Shown one piece after another: positions 14,953-24,363 of a DNA stretch of 43,872 nucleotides. Position 1 is the first letter of the stretch, and the number at the start of each line of letters is the position of its first letter. Origin of the DNA: WJLC01 sp964600865 (GTDB lineage: Archaea; Nanobdellota; Nanobdellia; Pacearchaeales; GW2011-AR1); NCBI GenBank assembly GCA_964600865.1, contig CAZRJP010000001.1, positions 1-43,872 of the forward strand, in the 5' to 3' direction. The position numbers and the translations under genes were made by a program. The notes beneath the pieces are model-generated. The model worked only from the letters and a program-made list of their open reading frames with translations, had not been told where the DNA came from and ran no database searches.

Positions 14953-17112
14953 TTAAATCAAATTACCTAAAACAACACTTCCTAAAATGAACAATACTAC
15001 TGTAGATAAAAATGCGACAATACTATACAATAAAATCCCTTTGAATAAATTCTTTCCAGTTTTATTAGTCTTTTCAAGTTTATCTTCTCCAGAATCCACT
15101 GTAACTAATGTGTTTGTTAAAATAAATATTATCTCAATTAAGTAAATTCCAACTGCGATTTGTAGATAATATGGTGGAACCATTTTAGTCAATTCAAAAA
15201 TATTTAATATTGTTCCAATATTCCCAAATTCTGATGCCCCTCCTCCTTCAAGAAGATTTGCTATATTTAACTTATTTAAAATAGATGTTATCATTATGGC
15301 TAGACCAACAACAATCCCTGACAATAAAGGCGCTAAGAAAGTCATATTACTTTTCATATCAGAAATTATCTCTGCAAGCAAATCTCTTAACCTATCTGTT
15401 ATTTTTTGGATATTTTTAACATATCTTGAAATACTCATTAAACTAACTGCAGCAACCTTTAATCCTTTTTTAACACTCTCTACCAATATTTTCATACTTG
15501 TAGAAATTAATCCAGAAGGATAATATTTCAATGCTCCACGATTTTCATCAAAAATTGCTTTTTCAACACCCATCCCCATTTGTTGAATATTATAATTAAC
15601 TTTTTTGAAAAAGTCCTCTGTCTTTAATCCCTTTGTACTTTCAGCTACCTTTGCAAAAACCAACTCAGGTGGAGTTCCATTGGCTAATCTATTCCCTACC
15701 TGAAATAAAGAATTATTAAACTCTCTTTCCAATTCTTTTGTCTTTTTTCTTTCTTTAATCAACTCTTTTGTTTTTCCCTTATATGCTATAGAGAAAAATA
15801 ATGCAATTCCAAAAGGAATAAACAAACCGACTAATAATGCTCCTATCCCAAAAGGCCCAACATGACCTCCTCCAGAAACCTCTTTAAAATCAAATAAACT
15901 TCCTTCTCCTAAAAAATCTCCAAGACCCATTTCTGCAAAAGTATAATCTGGTTGTAATCCAAACAATCCAGGAAGAGGAGTGTATTGAAAAATTAAAGGC
16001 AATAAACCAATTAAAATAAAAGGCAATGCAATTAATGCTGCTTTAAAATAAGGCTTATTGCTTTTGTATTTATGATATAATGGATTCCTCTCAAGTAAAT
16101 TTGTTTCTCCATGTCCTCCAGGCCTTAATAAAAGGATTTTATCTGTTAAATAAAAAACAGCAAAAGGGATAACCAAATTAAACAATACAAAAACATGGTG
16201 CCATTTTAAAAAATCCCCGACCATTGCACTTGCCAAAGGCAATAATGCTAAAGCTAAAGTAGGTAAAACAACACCAAGCATATAAACATTTGTTAAAGGG
16301 CTTCTAACATCATGTGTAAACTTTAACATTTTATCATAGACCCCATCTAAAACAACCTGAAGTCCTTTTTCTAAAATCTGTATTCTTCTTGAATTATCTG
16401 GCTCATATAAACTGCTTTCAACTAAATGAAATGCCTCAATAAATTCTGGAGAATAATCCCTCCACGTTTCCAAATAATTATCTAATCCTTCTTTAATTGT
16501 GGAAAATTTTCCTAACTGTAAATTATAAAATACTTTCTTAAAATCTAATGCCAAAGGATAATCTAAATGCTCTGATGCAAACCCAATTGCCTTTTCTAAA
16601 TTTGAGGTATGTCTCATATAAACAACAACATATAATATTGCAGGAACCATTTGACTGCTTGCTTTTAATCTCCATAAACTTGCAAACCTTTTAGGATATC
16701 CATTCACAAAATAAAAAGCAAATAAAGATAATAACATCATCAAAAATAAAAACAAAAATGGGAAACTTCCACCAATTAACCACATAGCTAAGGAAATAAG
16801 AACACCTAAAAAAAACACAGAAACAAAACTCATAACACTAAGTGTCAATGCTTGCCAAGGTTTAACATCTAAATGTGCTATATCTAGATACTTTTTTATT
16901 TTTTTAGAATCCTTTTCTGAAACCTTTAATTTAATCAAACTACCTAAACTTTTACACCATCTTTCATAACGAGACAATTTAGGTGCCATCTCTTTCTTAA
17001 ATTCTACATAAGACTTACTATAATTTTGTTTATTAAAAGAATTCCCAGAGGTATTTATCTTACTCTCTATTTTTCTTCCATACTTATCTAAAATATCTTT
17101 TGCATCAGCCAT
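14953..17112 (-). CDS. TadC/FlaJ-like type IV pilus platform protein (two modules)
   Basis: 719-residue inner-membrane platform that couples the ATPase to pilin insertion. After a cytosolic N-terminus (1-85) come TM helices at about 87-145, then a T2SSF-type cytosolic module (about 150-275, with VVVYMRHTSNLEKAIGFASE), TM helices at about 278-330 and 353-380, another at about 425-450, a second T2SSF module (about 470-600, with VGNRLANGTPPELVFAKVAE) and three C-terminal TM helices. The duplicated module is normal for this archaeal group. It follows the ATPase gene by 80 bp on the same strand. Confidence 0.9.
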   Translation of the reverse strand: MADAKDILDKYGRKIESKINTSGNSFNKQNYSKSYVEFKKEMAPKLSRYERWCKSLGSLIKLKVSEKDSKKIKKYLDIAHLDVKPWQALTLSVMSFVSVFFLGVLISLAMWLIGGSFPFLFLFLMMLLSLFAFYFVNGYPKRFASLWRLKASSQMVPAILYVVVYMRHTSNLEKAIGFASEHLDYPLALDFKKVFYNLQLGKFSTIKEGLDNYLETWRDYSPEFIEAFHLVESSLYEPDNSRRIQILEKGLQVVLDGVYDKMLKFTHDVRSPLTNVYMLGVVLPTLALALLPLASAMVGDFLKWHHVFVLFNLVIPFAVFYLTDKILLLRPGGHGETNLLERNPLYHKYKSNKPYFKAALIALPFILIGLLPLIFQYTPLPGLFGLQPDYTFAEMGLGDFLGEGSLFDFKEVSGGGHVGPFGIGALLVGLFIPFGIALFFSIAYKGKTKELIKERKKTKELEREFNNSLFQVGNRLANGTPPELVFAKVAESTKGLKTEDFFKKVNYNIQQMGMGVEKAIFDENRGALKYYPSGLISTSMKILVESVKKGLKVAAVSLMSISRYVKNIQKITDRLRDLLAEIISDMKSNMTFLAPLLSGIVVGLAIMITSILNKLNIANLLEGGGASEFGNIGTILNIFELTKMVPPYYLQIAVGIYLIEIIFILTNTLVTVDSGEDKLEKTNKTGKNLFKGILLYSIVAFLSTVVLFILGSVVLGNLI

Positions 17113-17192
17113 CTTTTAAAATATAAAATACAACACCTTTTATTAATAAATAGTAATAAAAATTAATTAATAAATCTTGTCTATATAAGAAA

Positions 17193-20100
17193 TTAAATCT
17201 TTTTCTTTTTAATCTGTTTATTTAACCATTTTTGCCATTTAGGAAAAACCTTCTTTGAAAGGGGCAATCCAATATCCTTTATAACTTCTCCAGAAACCTC
17301 ATGAAATTTCTGATTTGCACGGGCATTGAATTCAGACTCCAATATCTTATCATTTCCTGTTCTTTTAGCAGTATCCACCATCTCTTTCTTAATTTTAGCT
17401 CTAAGCAAAATATTATCATAAACTGCATCCCAATTTCCTGCCCATCCTTTTACATTAGCTGCAATATCTTTTATTACCTCACTCTCTCCATTTTTCAAAT
17501 CATCTGTTGCTTCAAGTTCATCTTTTTCTACATTATATTTCAAAAGGTCAACAAATCCTCCTTCTTCTAAAGGATCCTTTTTCCAGTACTTTCTTATCTC
17601 ACTTAATTGTAAAAGTCTTTTCCAAGAATGTAATCCATCTGGAGATTTAATTGGATTACACACCCCAATAATATCTGTTGCCTTAAAACTAGTAGCTGGA
17701 ACACCTAAATCATTAACAACCCTATCAAAAACACCATATGGTGATGCACCGTGAATAGTTCCTGCCACAACATTTGCTAAAGCACCTACTCTCATTGCTT
17801 CATAAAGTGCTTTTGCTTCAGTGTTATGAAGAAGCAATCCTCCAAACCCCCCAATAAATCTTTGAGTTGAATTAACACTTAAATCATAAACATGCTCAGA
17901 ATTATTAAGCTTAAGAACCTCAATGGATTTAACCTTATCTACAAAAAAATCCCCATGTGCAAAGTCATAAATTTCATCACTGCATTTAACTTCCTCAGTA
18001 ATTTTACTTAAATAATCTTTAGAACAACGCCCTGTTTTTTTTAAGTGCCTATACCTTCTTGGAAGTTTAAGGTGCTTTTCTAATTCTTTTAGATCAAAAC
18101 AAATAGAATCATTTTTAGAATGTGAAAATGACTTTTTCATTAATTTAATCTCCTTATGAGTAAAACCAATATTATCTAAGAAGGATTCTAAATATTTTCT
18201 TTTTTTGATCTCAGCAATGAAAATATCCTTAACCCTCTTATCATTCCTTTTGCCTTTATATATTTTAGCGACAATCCCTAAAGTTAAAAGAGCATATCCA
18301 ACATCTTCTATAAGTTTTTTTGAAGTAGAAAAATACCTAACCATATTGCCGGCACTCTTAGAAGAAGTAAAAGAACCGTCCCCACTATACATCCCCCTTA
18401 ACAAAGAACAAATTTTTTTCTTATTTAGTCCATAAATAAAAGAAGGGATTCTTTTATTATAACTTGTTTTTCCACATCCCAAATAAATTAATAAATCAGA
18501 TAAGGGCTTTGATTTCAAATACATTTGAATAGAACTGCCATAACCTTGAACACTTCTCTGAGAAACATCCAAATTAAATTCTTTTTTACAAATCTGTTTT
18601 ATATCTTTAATAATCTCTGGTTTAGAATTAGTTATTTGAATTTTATCCTTATCAATATTTCCTTCAGCAATGTAATACCCGATTAATCTCAAAACATTAT
18701 CATTTATAGGAAAGTTGGCTGGAATGCTATGGGAGGTTCCTTTTTTAATTCTTAATTTATTAAGATCATATTTTACTTTAGATTTCTTCATTAATTTTAA
18801 AAATGATTTGATTGGGATTCTTGTTTTTTGCGTTGAAAGCAAATACCTATAAATATCTGAAACATCGCAAATCCTACTTGCCTTTTTCCAACCAAGTTTC
18901 TTAATAGCCTCCCTAATATACTCTTCAGCATTTTCTAATCTATAATTGCCTTTAAAAATTTCAAGCAAATTAAAATAATTAACATCATTAAATCCGCAAG
19001 GAATCTTTGAAGGGATAATTACTGGGTCTCCTACCTTTAATTGGTCTGTATTAATGGCAGCAATCCTAAAATTAATATGAGTAAAAACACTATGGTCTGG
19101 TGTTACAACAACTTCTCTACCTGTCCTAGTTGTTAATCTCAAAAGTTTGTCTCTCTTTGGGTGTTTAACAAAATCAGTAAGAGGTTTTAATTCTACTTTA
19201 TTTCTATTTGTTAGAGTTGGTAATTTCATTTTCTTTATATTGGCTTTTTCAAGTTCTTTTATAGGAATTCTTTTAGTTACCCCCTTATCCACAACCACTA
19301 CTTCTTGATTCCCTCTTAAAGAACTTCTAACTTCACCTATAATCAAGCTTGAATCTCCGAACCTTAAACTTGTTCTTATCCCATCATCTGCAGAAACCTC
19401 TGAAGAAGTTTTTAATAAAGCAGAACGAACCTTCATTCTAAGAATATTATAATCCAAATCTCTTAATGATTCTACTGGCAATTCTAAAGAATCCTCAATA
19501 ACAATAACTCTATACTTACGCATAATCTCTAACATCAAACTTCCTAACAAAGAAGTTTTTCCTGAAGATCTTGTCCCTGCAACGAGCATAGTTCTAGAAC
19601 CATCAATCAAAAAACTAAGTAAACCTGCTGCAAAAGGATTAAGCATTTTCACTTTAATAAATAATGGCAATGTCCAAGGACTCTCTCTATGTCTTCTAAT
19701 CGCATAAGCTAATCCGTCTGGAGATAATGGCTGCTGAATTATTGCAATTCTGGCCCTAATATTCCCTATACTTAATTGAGTATCTAAAATAGGATTTGCC
19801 TCATCAAGAGGTCTTCCAGAAATCATTCTGAATTTAGCTGCCCATGAATTTACATCTTCCTGACTTGCAAGAATATTTGTAACACATTCTAAATGGTCTT
19901 GATGTCTTAAATAAATAGGGACCCTAGGAATAGGTGCATTTAACACAATATCTTGTAATTTTTTATCCTTGAGTAAAACCTCTAAAATTCCAAAACCAAT
20001 AGTATGTCTCACTAAAATAGTAGCTAATTTATTTATATCATTATAATCTAAATTTATTCCCTGATTTCCTCCTAAATCTCTCAATAAATCCTTTGCTATA

Positions 20101-20981
20101 TTCATAAAAACCTTTCTTGTTCTTTCTGTATCTACAAATTCTTCTGCTTTTGGTTGATGTTCTATTAAAACTTCTCTTGCCATATTTAATAGCATACTAT
20201 GGTCTTCACTAAGAACATTTTCAGGCGGAGTTAAATGGTAAATTAGTTTAGATTTTTCTTTTTCTCTTAAAATAGTAACTAAAGATTCATCATAAGTCCC
20301 TTCTCCAATCTTATATTGGTCAACAATTTCAGAATCATCTGGTAAATCCAAAACCAATCTTGTAAAGGTAAAATTAGGAATTACATCTGGTTTGAAAATT
20401 CTATGATATATCTCTCTATCTCCTTTTTTATAATCCTCTAAAAAAGGATGTGCTACCTGAATTAATTTAGTATTATTAAACCTTTTTAAGACTCTTTCAA
20501 GTAAAGAAACATATGCTCTTTGGTCTGCCTCACACCTTGAATTAACCTTTTTCAACATTATTTTTGCCTCAATAAGTAACTTCTTTAAGTCATTATATGC
20601 TGCTAAAGGATCTTGTTTCAATAAAAATAAAAAAGAAAATAACTCGTTATAACGAGTAGAAAAAAATTCTTCACAATTACTTACAAGTTTTTCTTTTGAA
20701 AGAATCTTATCCTGTTTTAAAAGAGCCACATATAATTGGGCTATCTCTAAAAGAAAAGAAGTTTCCCTAAAGTCATAATTATAATTTTTTTGCTGAACAA
20801 AAACAATCCTAGAAATATTTGAATTTTCAATTAATGCATCAATTGTCTTCCCCATAACCTCTGGCTGATCAGACAAGCTAGGAACATAAGGAGCTCCTAA
20901 GTAATTTATATAAAGAACATCCTCTCCTCCTTCTCTTTGAACTTCATAGGAATATAATGGTGTCCCCTCTTTGAATTGCAT
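17193..20981 (-). CDS. TadA/PilT-type secretion ATPase precursor with intein
   Basis: Hexameric ATPase driving assembly of the pilus. The 1262-residue precursor has exteins 1-553 and 1054-1262 (762 aa after splicing). A long N-terminal domain (1-300) is followed by the linker HTIGFGILEVLLKD and the RecA-like core: Walker A GTRSSGKTS (469-477), Asp box VIVIEDSLELP (492-502), Walker B SSLIIGEVRS (544-553), then after the intein TEAKALYEAMRVGALAN and the His box VVAGTIHG (1071-1078). The C-terminal about 180 residues are charged and helical. ATG 20981 lies about 26 nt after a TATA-like TTATTAAAC. It heads the minus-strand pilus run and is divergent from two coiled-coil genes. Confidence 0.93.
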   Translation of the reverse strand: MQFKEGTPLYSYEVQREGGEDVLYINYLGAPYVPSLSDQPEVMGKTIDALIENSNISRIVFVQQKNYNYDFRETSFLLEIAQLYVALLKQDKILSKEKLVSNCEEFFSTRYNELFSFLFLLKQDPLAAYNDLKKLLIEAKIMLKKVNSRCEADQRAYVSLLERVLKRFNNTKLIQVAHPFLEDYKKGDREIYHRIFKPDVIPNFTFTRLVLDLPDDSEIVDQYKIGEGTYDESLVTILREKEKSKLIYHLTPPENVLSEDHSMLLNMAREVLIEHQPKAEEFVDTERTRKVFMNIAKDLLRDLGGNQGINLDYNDINKLATILVRHTIGFGILEVLLKDKKLQDIVLNAPIPRVPIYLRHQDHLECVTNILASQEDVNSWAAKFRMISGRPLDEANPILDTQLSIGNIRARIAIIQQPLSPDGLAYAIRRHRESPWTLPLFIKVKMLNPFAAGLLSFLIDGSRTMLVAGTRSSGKTSLLGSLMLEIMRKYRVIVIEDSLELPVESLRDLDYNILRMKVRSALLKTSSEVSADDGIRTSLRFGDSSLIIGEVRSSLRGNQEVVVVDKGVTKRIPIKELEKANIKKMKLPTLTNRNKVELKPLTDFVKHPKRDKLLRLTTRTGREVVVTPDHSVFTHINFRIAAINTDQLKVGDPVIIPSKIPCGFNDVNYFNLLEIFKGNYRLENAEEYIREAIKKLGWKKASRICDVSDIYRYLLSTQKTRIPIKSFLKLMKKSKVKYDLNKLRIKKGTSHSIPANFPINDNVLRLIGYYIAEGNIDKDKIQITNSKPEIIKDIKQICKKEFNLDVSQRSVQGYGSSIQMYLKSKPLSDLLIYLGCGKTSYNKRIPSFIYGLNKKKICSLLRGMYSGDGSFTSSKSAGNMVRYFSTSKKLIEDVGYALLTLGIVAKIYKGKRNDKRVKDIFIAEIKKRKYLESFLDNIGFTHKEIKLMKKSFSHSKNDSICFDLKELEKHLKLPRRYRHLKKTGRCSKDYLSKITEEVKCSDEIYDFAHGDFFVDKVKSIEVLKLNNSEHVYDLSVNSTQRFIGGFGGLLLHNTEAKALYEAMRVGALANVVAGTIHGASPYGVFDRVVNDLGVPATSFKATDIIGVCNPIKSPDGLHSWKRLLQLSEIRKYWKKDPLEEGGFVDLLKYNVEKDELEATDDLKNGESEVIKDIAANVKGWAGNWDAVYDNILLRAKIKKEMVDTAKRTGNDKILESEFNARANQKFHEVSGEVIKDIGLPLSKKVFPKWQKWLNKQIKKKKI
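17823..19322 (-). mobile_element. Intein in the pilus ATPase (Walker B site), Ser-1, LAGLIDADG type
   Basis: Residues S554-N1053 (500 aa). It begins SLRGNQEVVVVDKG, with Ser rather than Cys as first nucleophile, has block B VVTPDH (625-630), endonuclease motifs LIGYYIAEGN (766-775) and LRGMYSGDGS (861-870), and ends LLLHN before Thr1054. The insertion lies between GEVRS of Walker B and TEAKAL, a strongly conserved point of the family. All splicing residues look intact. Confidence 0.92.
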
Positions 20982-21111
20982 AAAAATAAATAGCTACAAT
21001 AGTTTAATAAGTTTTATGTGTTATATTTCATAATTATTCTCCTCTAAATGTAAAAATATCCTACTAAAATTAAATCACAACAAATTTAAACTAAATTATC
21101 TAAATTATAAT

Positions 21112-21414
21112 ATGGCAGAAGAGCAAGAGAACTACTACTCCCAAAATGCAAGTCCTACAATAAAAATTAGAGATATAGAGGAAAAACAAAGGATTCTCAA
21201 GGATAGAGTCCTTTTAACTGGAAGAAATTTAATAGATAACAAGGAAAAGACAGAAGAAAAGATAAATGAGATAAAAAAAGATATGGAAATTATGAAGCAA
21301 AAATTAGAAAGAATGGTTTCTTTTATTGAAACTCTTTCTGGAGAAATATCTAATTTTGCAAAAAAAGAAGATGTAGAAATTCTTGCAAAACAAGCAAGGA
21401 TGTTTCAACCATAG
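21112..21414 (+). CDS. Coiled-coil protein (100 aa)
   Basis: Mostly helical and charged with heptad spacing from about residue 20 to 95 (IKIRDIEEKQRILKDRVLL, INEIKKDMEIMKQKLERMV). No TM helix or Cys. TATA-like AATTTAAAC about 25 nt upstream of the ATG. It is divergent from the pilus ATPase and is followed by another coiled-coil gene. Archaellum loci carry cytosolic coiled-coil proteins (FlaC/D/E type) near the ATPase; a similar scaffold role is possible but I cannot assign the family. Confidence 0.7.
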   Translation: MAEEQENYYSQNASPTIKIRDIEEKQRILKDRVLLTGRNLIDNKEKTEEKINEIKKDMEIMKQKLERMVSFIETLSGEISNFAKKEDVEILAKQARMFQP

Positions 21415-21471
21415 AATCATTAAATAAATAAATTTAGAAAAATTAAAAAACAGGAGATAATATAAAAAAAT

Positions 21472-22191
21472 ATGGCAGCACTAGAACAAGTTATGCAATT
21501 AAAAAATCAGGGATATAATGAAGACCAAATTGTTGAATCCCTAAAACAGCAAGGAGTCTCTCCTAAAGAAATAACTGATGCTATTAATCAATCAAATATT
21601 AAAGACGCTGTTTCAGGAGAATCAAAAAACTATGATGCTCCTCAGGCTCCAGAACAAAATCAAGAAAATAGTAAATTCCAAAGACCAGGAAATCAACCCC
21701 AAGGCCAAGACACAGGATACTCTCCTTCTACCCAAGAAATATCTTCTCCACAACAAACAAATACTCAAGAACAATCCCAACAACAAACATATGATCAGAA
21801 CTATGGGCAAAACTATAATCAAGAACAATATGACCAAAACTATGGATATCAAGAAAATCAGGGAACTTCAGGAAATTCTGAAACAATGATAGAAATTGCA
21901 GACCAAGTTTTCTCAGAAAAGATAAAAGATATTCAAAATACAATAGATGACTTAAATGAATTTAAAACAACCACTGAAACAAAAGTAGAACATATAGATA
22001 AAAGATTAAAGAAAATTGAAAAAATGATAGACACCTTACAAATAAAAGTTTTAGAAAAGGTTGGAAATTATGGAAAAGAATTAAGCTCAACAAAAAAGGA
22101 ATTAAAAATGGTTGAAGATTCAATAAGCAAAATAAATAAAAAATCATCTAAATCTAAAAAGAAAAAATCCAAAAAGAAATCTAAAAAATAA
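21472..22191 (+). CDS. UBA-like N-domain, Gln/Tyr-rich linker, coiled-coil protein
   Basis: 239 residues in three parts. The N-terminus (1-45) has two helix-turn repeats (MQLKNQGYNEDQIVESLKQQ and GVSPKEITDAINQS) like short UBA/SHOCT-type helical motifs. Residues about 50-135 are low-complexity, rich in Gln, Asn, Tyr, Pro and Ser (for example YDQNYGQNYNQEQYDQNYGY), a prion-like composition rare in archaea. The C-terminal half is a coiled coil (VFSEKIKDIQNTIDDLNEFK onward) ending in a Lys/Ser tail. 57 bp after the previous coiled-coil gene. It may organise or position the pilus machine (inference). Confidence 0.7.
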   Translation: MAALEQVMQLKNQGYNEDQIVESLKQQGVSPKEITDAINQSNIKDAVSGESKNYDAPQAPEQNQENSKFQRPGNQPQGQDTGYSPSTQEISSPQQTNTQEQSQQQTYDQNYGQNYNQEQYDQNYGYQENQGTSGNSETMIEIADQVFSEKIKDIQNTIDDLNEFKTTTETKVEHIDKRLKKIEKMIDTLQIKVLEKVGNYGKELSSTKKELKMVEDSISKINKKSSKSKKKKSKKKSKK

Positions 22192-22198
22192 TTTTTTT
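22192..22198 (+). terminator. T7 tract after the coiled-coil gene
   Basis: Seven T residues directly follow the TAA stop. Archaeal RNA polymerase terminates at T-runs without a hairpin. The convergent gene ends at 22208, so a stop here makes sense. Confidence 0.4.
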
Positions 22199-22207
22199 AA
22201 TAAACTT

Positions 22208-22759
22208 TTATTCCTTTCCTGATTCTCCCCAAAACGGTTTTAATAAAGGTATTTTAGGTTTTGGTTCTTTTGACTTTCCTTCACGAACTATAATCCCAAT
22301 CACTGCCAGAAGAAAAATTAATCCTACAATTACTGGCCAATTCTGGCTAAGCCACATCACAATTCCAGAGCTTTCTGCTCCTACAAATAATCCTGATTTA
22401 GATAAAACTGTCCATACTATTATTGCACCAATAGCTAATAACGAATAACTTACCCATTGTTGATTGACAGGCATAAATAACCCTAATAAAATTATTATTA
22501 CTAAAATTACTCCTAATCCTACTCCTAATAAAGGGAAGACTTGTGAAAAAAAGTTAGGTACAAAATCAAACTGCAATGCTAATAAAGCAACAGCCAAGGA
22601 AATAATTCCATTAATTGATTTATTCTCTTCAAATACTTTTGTCTTAAGAAGTACTCCATATATTAAAGAAAATATTAATAAAAAAGGTAAAACATAATCA
22701 AAAAATCCTGCTTGAGCTAATTGATCTAAAAAAGCACCGAAAACATCTCCACTTACCAT
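22208..22759 (-). CDS. Multi-TM protein, paralogue of 22822-23316
   Basis: 183 residues with an amphipathic start and about four TM helices (LPFLLIFSLIYGVLL, a Gly/Leu-rich block around 75-95, one around 100-120, one around 140-160), ending in a basic/Pro tail. The block LPFLLIFSLIYGVLLKTKVF matches LPFLLVFFIVFAILEKTKVL of the upstream neighbour, so the two are paralogues. Context suggests membrane parts of the pilus apparatus. Family not recognised. Confidence 0.65.
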   Translation of the reverse strand: MVSGDVFGAFLDQLAQAGFFDYVLPFLLIFSLIYGVLLKTKVFEENKSINGIISLAVALLALQFDFVPNFFSQVFPLLGVGLGVILVIIILLGLFMPVNQQWVSYSLLAIGAIIVWTVLSKSGLFVGAESSGIVMWLSQNWPVIVGLIFLLAVIGIIVREGKSKEPKPKIPLLKPFWGESGKE

Positions 22760-22821
22760 ATTATAAGGGATTAAAACTTATTTAAATAACTTTCTAACAT
22801 TAAGAAACCAATAAACAAATA

Positions 22822-23316
22822 TTATTCACTAGAACTACCTGATTTAAGTGCTAATGCTAATGCAATTGCAATCACAATAACAAAAAGAAAATTAATCCAA
22901 AAAGAATAACTCCACTCTTGCTGAAAAAGGGTTTCTACTAATGGTCCAAATAATCCTGTTGCCCAAAAAACAGCTCCTACAACTGCAAGAATTGCCAGAA
23001 CACCTAATGCGGTTTTAACTGCCTTATTTTCTACTTTTGCTTCTCCAGAGATCATAAATCCCCATAAAAGTAATGTTACAAAAACTACTACAATTGCAAC
23101 AGTTAAAAATAAAATTAAGTTACTAATGACATTTACAGGATAGGCAATACTAATTGTAATTAATCCTACAACAAATGCAACTAATGCATTAATTTGCTTT
23201 TTACCCTCTCCTAAAACTTTTGTTTTCTCTAAAATTGCAAATACTATAAAAAAAACTAATAGAAACGGCAATGCAAATCTTGAAAAAACCCAGTGTTGTA
23301 AAATTGTTTCAGCCAT
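22822..23316 (-). CDS. Multi-TM protein, paralogue of 22208-22759
   Basis: 164 residues with about four TM helices. After LPFLLVFFIVFAILEKTKVL comes a short loop (GEGKKQIN) and a Val/Leu-rich block, as in its paralogue. No catalytic motif is visible. It lies 19 bp after the PRC-barrel gene and 62 bp before its paralogue, so the three may be one operon. Confidence 0.65.
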   Translation of the reverse strand: MAETILQHWVFSRFALPFLLVFFIVFAILEKTKVLGEGKKQINALVAFVVGLITISIAYPVNVISNLILFLTVAIVVVFVTLLLWGFMISGEAKVENKAVKTALGVLAILAVVGAVFWATGLFGPLVETLFQQEWSYSFWINFLFVIVIAIALALALKSGSSSE

Positions 23317-23335
23317 TTAATTATGAATTGTCTAC

Positions 23336-23620
23336 TTATACCAAATCCTCAGAAAGATCTTCAACTTCCTCTGTCTCTGAAGGACTAGGTAATGCATTTT
23401 TATTTATGATAAAAATATCACTAACTGCCTTCACAAATTGATGAGGAATAATAACCCCTCTTGCTCCACCAATTAAAGAGATTATTGGGCCAGAAACCTT
23501 TATTCTCCATCCATCTATCTTATTTTCATGTAAATTGGCTTCTTCAACCTCTCCAAAATAGTCTCCAGAATCGGTATAAACCTTTTTTCCTACTATATCG
23601 CTTATCTTTTTTATTCTCAT
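23336..23620 (-). CDS. PRC-barrel domain protein
   Basis: 94 residues with the PRC-barrel pattern: MRIKKISDIVGKKVYTDSGD, then GEVEEANLHENKIDGWRIKV and a terminal hydrophobic strand, followed by an acidic tail. PRC-barrels are small beta-barrels found in photosynthetic centre H subunits, RimM and archaeal cell-division proteins (CdpB type). The last role is possible here but not shown. A TATA box (CATTTATATAT on the plus strand, 23641-23651) lies about 26 nt upstream, giving a leaderless start. Confidence 0.8.
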   Translation of the reverse strand: MRIKKISDIVGKKVYTDSGDYFGEVEEANLHENKIDGWRIKVSGPIISLIGGARGVIIPHQFVKAVSDIFIINKNALPSPSETEEVEDLSEDLV

Positions 23621-23730
23621 ATAACAACACTATCTAAAATCATTTATATATTTTTCCGTTATTTAATTATTACTTCAAACCAACACATTAGTATAAGAAG
23701 TTTTATAAAAAATATTTCTCTTTAAAAAGT

Positions 23731-24357
23731 ATGATAAACAAAAAAGAAATAATTGCTATCTCTATTGCAATTGCAGTATTAATTATTTCCACCACACTAA
23801 TTTCCTCCTGGAAAATTTTTCTAATCACAGGTCTTAGTGTTATTGCAGTAGTATTAATTAACATAACAACAAAAAAAGCAGTTGCATATTACTTAGATAC
23901 AGATATAGAAATGAAATTATGGAAAATTAAAAGATATGGATTTAAACCAGAAAAAGAATTAAAGCGTCCATTCCCTGCAGGAATCTTTTTTCCACTATTA
24001 TTCTCTGCATTAACCTATGGAGGGTTTGTATGGATGGCTTCATTAATATTTAAAATAAAACCTAAAGTGTATAAGGCAGCTAAAAGGCATGGATTATATT
24101 CTTATTTAGATGTAACAGAATATCAAATAGGATTAATTGCAGCTGCAGGAATTGTCATAAATCTTATTTTTGCAGTTATTGGATATTTAATTGGATGGAC
24201 CACATTTAGTCAATTAAATATTTGGTATGCTTTCTTTAACATTATCCCTTTTTCAGATTTAGATGGAAATAAAATCTTCTTTGGAAATTTAGTCCTATGG
24301 AGTTTTTTAACATCAATTGTCATCCTAGGAATAGCATATAGTTTTATTCTAGCATAA
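23731..24357 (+). CDS. M50/site-2-protease-like membrane protein lacking HExxH
   Basis: 208 residues and about five to six TM helices. The C-terminal NIIPFSDLDGNKIFFG matches the second M50 motif (N-x2-P-x3-LDG) of intramembrane metalloproteases. The first motif, normally HExxH followed by KxxA, appears as NITTKKAVAYYLD: both His and the Glu are gone. The family fold is thus kept without the zinc ligands of helix 1, so it is probably a pseudoprotease. A TATA box (TTTTATAAAA) 25 nt upstream gives a leaderless start. The Hef-like helicase starts 6 bp downstream. Confidence 0.7.
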   Translation: MINKKEIIAISIAIAVLIISTTLISSWKIFLITGLSVIAVVLINITTKKAVAYYLDTDIEMKLWKIKRYGFKPEKELKRPFPAGIFFPLLFSALTYGGFVWMASLIFKIKPKVYKAAKRHGLYSYLDVTEYQIGLIAAAGIVINLIFAVIGYLIGWTTFSQLNIWYAFFNIIPFSDLDGNKIFFGNLVLWSFLTSIVILGIAYSFILA

Positions 24358-24363
24358 TTTTAA

